Shown here one piece after another: positions 27,132-38,100 of a stretch of DNA of 64,000 nucleotides. A program made the position numbers and the translations under genes. How positions within the stretch are numbered: position 1 is the stretch's first letter; each line of letters starts with the position of its first letter. Below the pieces are notes generated by a model. The model did not search any database, had not been told where the DNA came from, and saw only the letters and a program-made list of their open reading frames with translations. The stretch comes from Mugil cephalus (lineage: Eukaryota > Chordata > Actinopteri > Mugiliformes > Mugilidae): the NCBI RefSeq assembly GCF_022458985.1, contig NC_061774.1:11274616-11338615 (forward strand). The letters are read 5' to 3'.

Positions 27132-27390
27132 TTCTGGAAACTAACTTCTACTTATACCGTTAGGTTAGCTAGCAGACTAGACTAGAAGTTAGCCGAAACT
27201 AGCGGCTTTACGCCACCAAGAAGTAAACCGGTTGGGTTTTAATAGTTAATAGCCAACTGGGTGTACACACTTCTACCGACAACATGCTCTGTATAATTAC
27301 AGCCGTGTTTCTAAATTTTATTTTCTGTATCGGCTCGACCAAGCAGTAGCTCCTCCATCGATCTAAACGTTGTTTACGCCGCCATTACCC

Positions 27391-27457
27391 ACTTCCGCAG
27401 CGTGGACCAATCAGAGAGAGGCAGGAAGTCAGAGGGGGTTTAACCAAGCGCATGCGT
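27391..27457 (-). promoter_or_regulatory. rad9a: rad9a promoter elements
   Basis: Within 330 bp upstream of the rad9a start are an ETS-like ACTTCCGC (from 27391), a CCAAT box (27407-27411) and an NRF-1-like GCGCATGCGT (27448-27457). The same region is upstream of the divergent gene that starts at 28719. Typical of a housekeeping promoter; binding is inferred. Confidence 0.45.
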
Positions 27458-28718
27458 ATTGAGTATAATAAATCGCAAATAATTTTTACCGCTGCGTGTT
27501 TATCAAGAAAATCTGGTTAAACAGTCATTTTCATTCTGAATACATAAAGAAAGAATACTAAAATATGTGGAAGTGGGATTTTTCTGGAGGGACAAAGACA
27601 TTAGTTATCTATGTGGATGTATAATTATTACAATAATTATTATTTGAATTATTGCTATTTTAACATTAAATTGCAGCACTGACACTCTTGACACATATTG
27701 CACAAACAATGTTTGTTCAACCAGGTTTTCAAATAACTAACACCGCAAGGCAACTTATTATTATTATTCAATTTACATAAAACACACTACAACAGGATGA
27801 TCAGGATGATTATTTATTTAAAAGTCGCAATAAATGTTTACTAAGCCTGTTAATGCATGTTAATTAAGACTGACAATAGAGAGATCAGAGAGTTAATAAA
27901 AAAGAGAGTTATTCCAAAGGTCATTGCAGGCATTTTATTTTTACTTTTTTTAAAAAGAAAATCTGATGACACATAAATAGCAGTTTCTCTCTAAAAACGC
28001 CCTGTAATTACTGGTGAAGGGGGTGTGTATGCACATTTGTGAGCGAGGGAGCCACGGGGAGAAATAGGAAGGAAGGCACTGCAAGTAGAAAGATGGGCAG
28101 AGATACGTAGAGAGAGAGGGAGAGTCACTGTCAAGACACAATTATCTCACCTCACTGGTCTTTCTCGTTGGTCTGCTTCAGTGCGTAAGATCTGAGGAAC
28201 GCTGCCTGGCACCGACTCTCCTCCCATCCCTGGTGATATAAATGACTGCCGGACAAGGGGTGTGACTAAAGCAGTTGTGCTGTGAACCTACGAACATTTA
28301 GTGAAAGAGAAACATTTCAAGGACATGAGACAACAAAAGCGAAGAGCTGTTTTGTGTTTGGCTGTTTTCGAGGATCACGAGAGAGTGGAGGCACCATGAC
28401 AGTGTAACATCAATGAGAAGAAGCAGCAGGATTTGGGACTTAAAGAGGTGGACCTATCTTGAAATTTGCAATGAGAAACTTGAAGAGTAATGGAAAAGGT
28501 TTGGCACATTTAAAGACTGGAAAGCAGGAGTTTTCCTAACATTTGGACAAAGGTTTGATATGATTTACACATGGCTAACTTCTTCTGCCATGGTCTCCAG
28601 TCTCTTGTTAAATCAGCACATCACTGTGTGGAATTTGTCTCTGTTTAGCCGGATAAACTGGAGTATTCACACGAGTTTCTGTGACTTCTGGGTTTGATAC
28701 ATAGCAGTGTTTTCGTAG
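27458..28718. other. rad9a to unnamed gene: divergent intergenic region
   Basis: AT-rich at 27500-27950, then GC-richer toward 28719. The sequence 28140-28718 probably contains promoter and 5' UTR of the + strand gene, because an in-frame TAG directly precedes its ATG. No independent coding feature seen. Confidence 0.4.
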
Positions 28719-31700
28719 ATGTCTCAGTCACACAACCCAGCAGACTCTCAGGCCTTGCTGCAGTCCATGCTGCAGAAACTGAAGCTCCAGTCAGGCAGAG
28801 AAGGCCAGAGATACGTGATACCTGGCCCAACACCAGCTGCTTCCACATGTGGGCAAGACAGTAATAGAGGAGCAGCCAACACCCAGAGAGTTAACAGCAG
28901 TCCTGGAAATGTCTTTGAGTTTGGTACAAATGGCACCCCCCCAAAAGACCGTCCCCTTCCTGCTGTGGACGGTAACGTTGGCATCAAAGGTGGTGAAATA
29001 CAACAACCAGGTCGTGGCCGTGAAGTTGGCAGGGGTCTAATTTCCTTCCCCTCCCAGAAAGACAAGACTGATGGCAACACGGGTGAGAACAGCGCGTTGG
29101 TTGAGGCCACACGGCCTGAAATCACCCCAACAGTTACAGGGCAGCTGTTTCCTCAGAAACCACTCAAGGACGCTGATATCACTTCCTCTCCGAGGCCCGA
29201 TGGGGAGAGTGTGAGTTTTGGCGGTTCTGCGATGATAAAAAACAACCCTTCTCATACAGATACTGTTTCAAGTCCAGGAGCAAACCCAGGAGCAAGTCCA
29301 GGATATGCACCCAGAGTCTTCTTGTGGGCTAATAAGAGCACAGATGCCAACACAGGAAATCAAGACAATAAAGTTTTGCATATGGGAAATGGAGGATTTG
29401 GAATAAATAATGATGGTCAGACTGTCTCGAGTATCCAAAAAACAACTAACAGCAGCACTAGAAGGTCATCTGAGAATAAAACGAAAAGGTGGACACAGAG
29501 AATTAAGGACAGATGGAAGGACAGACCTGGTTCCAGCAAAAAGGGAAAAGACGAAGGGACAGGAGAACAGAAGAGAGAGCAACCACCTGAAGTGAGTAAC
29601 ATGCTTCCATATTTTCTCCATTAAACAATCTGCACCTTGGAGTCGTCAAATTGCAGCTTGTTTATGGCACATGTTTCACCTTCAAACCAGGCATTAATGG
29701 CAGAAAATTTTACCAACACACCAAGTAATGATGGAGAGCGGACCCTCACTTCACTAGACAGCAGTCGTCCCGCACACACAGAGAACCGCACTAATGATGG
29801 CAACGTCAGGTGAGCAACCAACAACACACAAACTAGTGCAGCAGTCAGCATGTAACAGGTGAAACATTCTCACAGTCAGGCTTTGCTTATTTATATCTGA
29901 TCCTTAAAACAACGGCAGTGAGATATGTGAGGTATTTGAAATGTTTACACCGAAAATAGTATGGACTGACATTTGTTTGCCACTGATGTGCCTCTGCGGT
30001 CTGATGTGCCAAACCCGCCCTGTCACTCAGAGCATCTGTCATCAGACACATTCATAATGCTGCACGTACCATGTCAATTTTTATAACATGAAAAAAAAAA
30101 AAAAAAAAAAAAACAGGCATATTAAAGCCTCAACCTTTTCGTTAAGGGTTAAAACATAAGGATGACATTAGTCTGTAGTTTTAGTAACAAATTATATTAA
30201 GAGACTCCAAAACCCAAAGAATTAAATAAATAAAAATGGGTCATACAAGTTTTCTAAATATTCCTTAAACAGCTACTTTTGATGCTGTAGCGTAGAAAGA
30301 TTATCAACAATAAAAACTATACAACAGTCCTGCACTAAATATAAGCTTCATGAAGGTCGTGGTATTCAGCATTGTTGAATCAACTGTGTTTTTATTTTGG
30401 AGCCCGTGGTTTGTAGCACTATTGAACTGTACTGTGTTGCACCAACACGTGTTTCTGTTATTTTGATAACCCTATTTCAGCTAAAGGTTCTAGGCTAAAT
30501 ACCAGCACCACAAACTACATTCTCAGCATAGCCTGAACAGTCATGAAGGAGGATTTTAGTGCAGGACTGTCATGTTAGAATGGACTAGTTTTCACTCGTC
30601 CACATAATGAACTGGCAAGTGAATGTTTATCCAGTTGCACCTGGAAAGATATTTGAATTGCAAAACAAGAATCTCTAATATCCACCTGAACACAACATGC
30701 TGTTATGTATATATAGAGCATTTGATATAGCTGTTGAAGATTCAACATATCAACAGATTCAGAAGAGGACTTCAACTTACTTTGATAGTTGTAAATCCGT
30801 AGTAAATAAAAAAACTATGTGTCACCAGGATTTATTTATTTATTTATTTTTTTATGGAACTGAGTACATCATTTACAGAACATATAATATAATGCTGTAC
30901 GATGGTGAGGGTCATGGATTTTGTTTTTGGACAACGCTGTGGCTCTCTGGAACAGGTTTGGCTACACAAACAACACTTCTTTTTATGACATGCACCTCCT
31001 ATGTTTTGGTCATTTCGTAGGATTTGTTGACAATATGAAAATGTGTAGTATCCCCACACTAAACCTCACCTGAATGAATTTTGAAATGTGTTATTTTTCA
31101 GTAGTGAATTCTTGACTTTACAAAGCATATTATTCTCTCTCAGGCCTACCAGTGACTTTGACCTGGGCCTCGGGTCGTTCAGCCTACTGGATGAAATAGT
31201 CATGGGTCAAGAGTGGGCTAAGTTCATAAACCCCAACCTTGCAGCCACCTCTACAAACCAGAGACCATCAGAAGAGCTGCTGAGCCAAACCAAAATCCCG
31301 CCCATTCCTCATGATGGCAACCAATCATCCGGGAATTTTAACCAGTTTGGAGGAAGGAGCAACCAGTGGAGATTCGGGACGACACAGTCATCACCAGCTC
31401 CCCCCTTCAGCACGGCACAGTGCGTGGCTTTCCAGCCTATGGGCATGGACGTCACAGAAGGAAAACTTCCGTATCATCAGAGAGAGACGGACCAGTCAGA
31501 ACCAATGGAAGATGGCCACAACCAATCAGACATCCAGCCTAAAGAGAGGGGACCGGGGCAGCAATTTAGACCTCCATCGTTTGTAGACGTGAGATATTTA
31601 CTACTGTAATGTGACACAAAATATCTCAAGTTCCTCTGCTCCGTTATCAGTGTGAAAACCGTGCAATCATCCAGTCACGTTTTAATTTGCAGAGTGCAAA

Positions 31701-33048
31701 CTTCTCAGCTCCGAGGAGCAGAGGCCACCTCAACAGAAAGAGACATCATCAGCCAGCTGTTCAGATGGAGAGTGATGGTGGAGAGACAGACCGAGGTCAG
31801 AACAACCTTATACTTTAACAGTCATTTCATTTCTGTACAGTCTTTAGTTTATTTTAGCTGACGTTTTGCTTCTATAAATCCGTGAATGATTCTTTTATTT
31901 GATCTTACTAACGTGTTTTTACTCATTTAGCAGAAAGGTCCATGTCTTCACCGAAGCCAACCAGCAGCAGTGCGATGGATGAATCAGGAGAGCCACAGCG
32001 GGATGCTGTCATACCTTTATACAACCTGAACTCCCCTCAGTCACCTCAGTCTCCGTCCTCCTCCAGTGCACTTCGAGGTGTCCTCAAACAGTCCATATCT
32101 CAGGAGGAGGCAATGGGAACAGTGTCAAAAAGGGTAAATTACTGCAGAGCTGCATATTAGATTAGATTATATATAGATTTACTGCGCTGAGTTACTGAAT
32201 ATCACAGCACCACCTTGTGGTTTGAAAGGTAAAAATATTTTTACCTTTTCTTTTTATCCTTTTTACGGAAGAGATTAATGCCACTGAAAAAAAAATTGTA
32301 CTTAGAGCAAATTATTTTCTTTTGAGTTCTGACTTTAATCTCAGTATTTTGACTTTTTTACTCAGAATTCTAAGATTAAAGTCAGAACTCAAAAGCATTT
32401 TTATCTGGTCTAGCTACTTTTTTTTGTTTGTTTTTCAGTTTCAGGATTTTTCTAATCCTACTCTGACTTTTTGACCTTTTGTTTTTAAAGTATCTTTACC
32501 AAATAAAAGTATACTTAAATCAGTGTTTGTGGATTAAAACCTATTGAGAAACCTCTCGACATTATTCTTCAACAGTTCAGTTCAGTTTGGTGGTCACAAT
32601 TCCAGAAACAACTTGCATGACAATAAATAACATATGATATCTGTTTGCATGGGACTGGGAGTCGACTTGTGTTTCAGCTATGTTGTTGTAAAATATTATT
32701 TAGAGATAAAACTCAGCATGACATGTGATCAGAGGCTGATTTCTTCATGACTTCTTCGTTTTCTTTCTTCCATGTCGCATTCATCCCTCTGTGCATCAGA
32801 GGCGCGTTGAGGAGAACCGGCGGGTTCATTTTGCAGAGGAGATCATGACCATAGCATCTCAGGACCTGGATCTGGATGTTGCAGAGTCAGACGAAGATTC
32901 GGCACCGGAAGAGGACTTTTCTTTGACGGAGCAGGTGTGTGAGGTGCAGCCGGCAGTAATCGAGCAGGTGGCACCGGCCCGTCGGCCTGCTCTCCCCGCC
33001 TGGATCCTGGCTCTGAAAAGGAAGAACAACGCGAAGAAGCACAGATAG
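28719..33048 (+). CDS. uncharacterised disordered protein with candidate PP1-docking motifs
   Basis: I do not recognise this gene. Six exons join in phase: 28719-29591, 29691-29809, 31144-31588, 31693-31795, 31931-32133 and 32800-33048, giving 663 residues. An in-frame TAG immediately before the ATG fixes the start. It begins MSQSHNPADSQALLQSMLQK, which may form a short helix. Most of the chain is Ser/Asn/Gly/Pro-rich and probably disordered. A basic patch (KNKTKRWTQRIKDRWKDR region written as SENKTKRWTQRIKDRW) lies near residue 250-275. The segment FDLGLGSFSLLDEIVMGQEW (about 336-355) looks ordered. Near the end GVLK (32077-32088) and RVHF (32821-32832) fit the SILK and RVxF docking motifs of protein phosphatase 1. 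It closes LPAWILALKRKNNAKKHR. A PP1 regulator is an inference, not a homology call. Confidence 0.8.
30091..30113. repeat. poly(A) tract
   Basis: Twenty-three A residues in intron 2 of the unnamed gene. No adjacent sequence that I can identify as a retroposed element. Confidence 0.9.
30324..30570. mobile_element. short MITE with inverted ends
   Basis: Left end ACAGTCCTGCACTAAA...CTTCATGA and right end TCATGAAGG...TTTAGTGCAGGACTGT are inverted copies over about 28 bp with a few mismatches. The element is about 247 bp, has no coding frame and lies in intron 2 of the unnamed gene. A related relic is at 26106-26345. No clear target duplication; class unknown. Confidence 0.65.
32319..32395. repeat. 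perfect 23-bp inverted repeat (hairpin), 31-bp spacer
   Basis: Arms 32319-32341 and 32373-32395 are exact reverse complements; the core reads GAGTTCTGACTTTAATC. It lies in intron 5 of the unnamed gene. In RNA it would make a strong stem-loop. Repeated AGTCAGAA/GACTTT words suggest a degenerate dispersed repeat as its source. Confidence 0.85.
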
Positions 33049-34539
33049 CAGCTGTTAAACCACAAAAATGGGCATTCAATTTTTTTTATTTTTTTATTTT
33101 TTGTTGTTTGTTGTTGTTTTTTTTTAAATGAATAAATAACCATAATCAAATTAGTATAGATAGTATGTCGCAAATGCAGATTCCTCTATTTTTGAAAGCG
33201 ACAGTACTTTGACAAATTGTATCAAGAGCAATAATATTACAGTAAAAGCTGGATTGCATCCTAAACTCACATTCTGGGGATTATCTTCTAAAAGTGTTGA
33301 GTTTAAGACTTACAAAGCAACTGAATGCAATGCTGAGATAAGTATTTTTTTCTGCAGCGAACGCAGCAAGCGTGCTGGAAAGATTTCTTTTTGGACATTC
33401 AAAGCACTGCCATGTGTTTTATTGACTCTCATCCCACTTCAGACACTGCTGCCTTGAGCCCTTTAGTCCCACAGTGGACGGCAGCAGACTTCCCATTCTA
33501 AACTTCCCATATCCTGTCTCTTGGTAATGGCTCCCTGGCTGGCCATCGCGGGAAACTAACCGCAGAGGAGGGAAGACATGTGAGCTGAAGCTGAAATCAA
33601 CTGGCAGTTTCTCAATAGCTGTGTTTGACTCGTCCGTTGGGGTCGGACAGAAGCACCTTAGCACTGAGTATCTTCTTGCAACGTACTTTTTACTCTTGCT
33701 GTGAAGTTTTTATTGTTGCTTCAGTTATGTTTCCACGTGGCTACATGGGAAACCGAGGCTAAGACTAATATTAAAGGAATAGTATTTTTGAAATGTGCTC
33801 ATTTGCCTTGTTTTGTTTGATTGGATGACCGTTTAATCCAGGCTAAGGAGAAGTCCTGCAACACCACAGGTTATGTTAACCCCGACCTAAACCCAGGTAG
33901 TGACTGTCCCTTTTCCCGATTCTTTGTGTTAACGTGAACATTTGTTACAATTAAGAGCGGTGTCCGCATTTCCACTCTATCTTAAGTTGCCTCCTGACCA
34001 TCTTGTTATCTTTGAGAGAGTCTGTGAACACCCCCATTTTATCAACCCCTCTACATGAAATGTTCAGTGATATAGATCCCTTCTTATTCTAATCTGCAAA
34101 TTCTTTCACAGTTACAAAACTGTGTGATTAAATGTGCACATGAAGCTGCTCTAAATCCCCTCGCTCAGAACCATTCAGGGGCTCTGTCTGACCCGTTACA
34201 GTTATAGTGAAATGTGAAGATGGGGGGAGGGAAACTAAATTAAAAATATACAGAAAAGTGTGTAAAGATCTGAAAGTAAATCACTGTAATAAACACAAAG
34301 AGGAAAATCGTATTCTCATACTCATCTTCTATAACTACGAGGGTCGTGGTGGGGCTGGAGCTGATTCCAGTTGTCCTCAGGCGAGAGGCGGCGTACAAAC
34401 CCTGGACAGTCTACAGAAAATCATATTTCTCGTTCTAAATAAAGGAATGCTTTCATTGGTCCATTAGGCTGCACCATTGTATTTCCCACTGCGCTACTTT
34501 GCCCAGAGGTGGACTAATAATGGCCCATTTGTAGACCTC

Positions 34540-34570
<31 letters not shown>

Positions 34571-35173
34571 CAATGTACACCATTAGGAGACTTTAATTTG
34601 TGAACAAATAGATTTGGTGATGACAAAGAAGTATCTTATGCAAATAGTTTATTCTCATTATTTATTCTCAGCCTTGGTTCCAGTAATGATTCTCATTTTC
34701 CTGTCTCGGCTGACTAAATGTGAAGGAATACTATCGAAAGGGTTATTTATTTTTAGCTGTCAAACAGGAGGTTACAGATTACTGTAGTTAAGATGTTGTA
34801 AAATATCTGGTAAAATGAAACCGTTTACCATAAAATATCATTTTTATTTCTGTACATTTCACTCCAAATCTAACACTGTTTTAACAGAGCTCCAGTTACA
34901 TGGTTGAGAGCTTAAATTGACTGAGTTTCATAGGTGTTGAACATATTTGTCCTGAGTGTATTGACCAAGTGGCTCCATTGTAGTAATAATAGCTGGCTAT
35001 TATTATGAAATACATGGCAACCAATGGTAGGTACGTTGTGCTTCTTTACTCTACTTGACAAACTAATACTGATTATAGGATCAGCCGGTTAAGATATAAT
35101 GTTCTTATGTCAATGCAATAAGGGAAAGAGAAGGGAGGGGGGAACGTCCATTTCTTCGTCTTGTTGTTGTTCG
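33049..35173. other. convergent 3' UTRs and intergenic DNA
   Basis: AATAAA at 33131-33136 is the likely polyadenylation signal of the unnamed + gene. On the minus strand several AATAAA words near 34645-34670 and 34846-34851 could end p2rx3. A (CA)n tract is at 34541-34570. No other gene seen. Confidence 0.45.
34320..34415 (+). repeat. fragment of a fish dispersed repeat
   Basis: GAGGGTCGTGGTGGGGCTGG, then AGCTGATTCCAG, GGCGAGAGGC and ACAAACCCTGGACAG follow the order of a very common fish repeat (GGGTCGCGG-GGAGCTGGAGC...CAGCTGA...GGCGAGAGGC...CCTGGAC). Recognised from memory; family name not assigned. Confidence 0.55.
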
Positions 35174-38100
35174 TCAGACAGGTAGGTCAGCGGTGGAGAG
35201 GGAAATGGCTCCGGAGTCATAGGAGCTCTTTAACCCTGGTTTAAGTGACAGCTGGCTGCCTGGGCTCGGAGCCAGGGATGCTTCTATCTGAGCATCTGAC
35301 ACCTGCGTGGACAAAGCAGGGAGGAAAATACGCGATAAACCACTGGATTCAAGTCACTCTGTGTTCGAAATGCATGCTACTGAATAATAATAATAAAAAA
35401 AAAACCACGTTACCTCTTCAAACTTCTTAGCTTTGTACTGTTCTGCTCCTTTCAAGCAGTTCAGCAAGATAATATCACAGAGAACTGTACCCTGAAAACA
35501 TACAACAAAGAATAAATACACAAACAAACAAACAAAAAACACTTGATTGGAAATTCTTACCAGCCCAATAGAGGTGAAGGCAGCGACTAAGTTGATCAGT
35601 GTTGGAACTGTGGCAAACTTTCCCGCCTGGAAGTGATGAGAATCAGTTTAAGTCACCTTGAGTGTTTACAATTCAAAATGTAAATATATTCAAAATATTG
35701 CAAACTTTGCAAAGTTTTATTCAGGCATGAAAGTTTAAAGTTAGGGTTTGAGGATTTGGAAAGTCACGCTCAAGTCTGTGGAGGAAAGAAATAAAACCTC
35801 AGTGGCGTAGCTTAAAACTTGGAGCCGGAAAACTTGGAACGAGTGGAGGACAATCCAGAGTTATAGACCCCTTCACGGTTTGTAAACAATGTGATGTTTC
35901 TGAGGGGTGGGGCTTAACTGGATGCAAAACGTCTAAAACACTATAGCCTGTAAACAGCGGTTAGCATATTTCAATGGACTGTTTTGGCAAGAATGGAAGA
36001 GGGAAACGCATATTTTAGAGAATATACAATACACTCACTCCCCGAGACCGTGAGTGTTATTTTAAAAAGTTGACTCTGACTGATGGGACTACATTCACCA
36101 ACCCCTACACTCTCACTCACTAGATGGACGATTTGATCAAAGGAGGACACAGAGGGGACAAAGTCTGTCTTTATCAAATGAAGCCTCTCCAACAAAGATA
36201 TTACAAGAAGTAAGTGGAACCACTGTGGGGGGTAACGTAGTAAATGCAGCAAATGCAGCTTGGACATCCCTGAAACACACAACTAACGCTGTGTTAGCTC
36301 GTGGTTAGCATTAGCAAGTAACAAGACTTAACGTAATTTCAATCACAATTTAGTCTAACCCCTAACATTATCCAGGCTGAAACTGATTATACATTACATA
36401 TTATTCTGACCTGATGTGAAGTGTGTTGATTGTCTCACTCCAGTCCTTTCTTTTAATCGCCAAAGCCAAACCAAAGTTGTCTACAACTGGCAGTGGCTCG
36501 TATGTGATAAAAATTCAACTTAGTGTTTTTGATTTTTTTGGTTTTGGCACCAAAAAATACAGCAAAGTGACATTTTCATGGCTGAAGGTGGCGGTGTTCA
36601 CCTCAAGCTTCCCCCTGTTTTGCTTCCAGCTGACATCGTGACGTCACAGTGTTGTAGGGGCTAATGAGCATGTTATACAAAAAATTGTAAGTTTTGTTTT
36701 TACAGGAGAATATGTGCGGGACAGGGTCACTATTTCCCTCGATTTCAATCGTCCACGCCAAGCTAAGCATACCTCCATTTTCATGTTTCTTTACCCACAT
36801 GACGGGGTATCTCTGTTCTCAACTGCAAGACAACAAATGAGTGTATTTCCTAAAATGTTCAACTTTTCCTTTTACGGCGTGCCACACTGGCCAGGATTTC
36901 AGTGGCAACCCCATCAAATTTGCCTTTTTTCTACAGTTTAAGCTTTTAAAGAAAATATAACTCACATTGCCAGAGACCATAACATCGAAGCGGATAGCAT
37001 ACGCTTTGTAAAGAGTCCGAAATTCAGTCCCATTCTGTGTCTTGAAATATTTGGCAAACCTGTTTTTAAAGGGAAGAAAAAGTGACCAAAAAATGTAAAA
37101 AGAAAACCAACAGCAACACTGAGAAGACATCTAGTAGAAAAGTGGCCACTACCTGAAGTTGTACCCTTTGGAAACAGCATTCTTGGCAAATGGAGCGTCC
37201 AGCCGAGTAAAGGAGTACTTTGGTTGACACTTCTCGACGTCTAGGTCAAAGTTACACTTCCACTCAATGTTTATTCCTATTTCTCCACCCTGAGAAGGAA
37301 GGATCAGGGATTGAGAGACACATTTAAGGCCGTACACAAAGATGAGGGTAACCTCCAATAACCTCTGGCTGGAAACTTTTAAGATCAGATCAAAAGTATT
37401 TGGTGGCTTAAAAAGGGACAGAGAAGTGGAGGAGTAGAAATATAAAGTTGCCCAAAATGTAAAGACTGGGTACCTTGAGTACATTACTTCCTAGTCAGTC
37501 TTCTTAGTGGGATTCCACCACTGGAAACACACCCCAGTTACACAGTAGATAATTACACAGAATAAAAATTAAGTGGATAAACAGTTTAATTTCGATGGCA
37601 TTTCCTATCCACACACTGTTGAAGTGTCATCGACCGTTGAATGCTTGATGATTTTCAATCAGATGGATTAGGGTAGACACTTTTTGCCATCAATGCAAGC
37701 CTCTGACTCTATGAAGCACTGGCTAATGGGCTTTAAACATGGAAACAGAAAACACTGAGTGCTCCCGGCTCTTGAGCCTGTGGATCTTCCCCGAGTAAAC
37801 CTCCGTGGAAGCCTGCTGAGGTCTTTCCCGCAGAAGTTGGTTTTAAAGCTCTTTTATTACTGAAAGAATTTAGTACAATGGAGTCCTGCTCTCTAACATT
37901 GCTCTTTTGTCGAGCTGTTTATTCTCCAACAGAAACAGTTAAACAAAAGTGAGCGGTCCAGCGTAGTTAATGTGTTTTAGACCTCTCTGTTCTAGTCAGG
38001 AGGGATTATTACTGGTCACCAGCAACAACTTTCAAATCAAATCAATGCTGACCCAATGCCAAATGTCTTGGCAGGAAATCAGGTGTTATTTAAATTAAAT

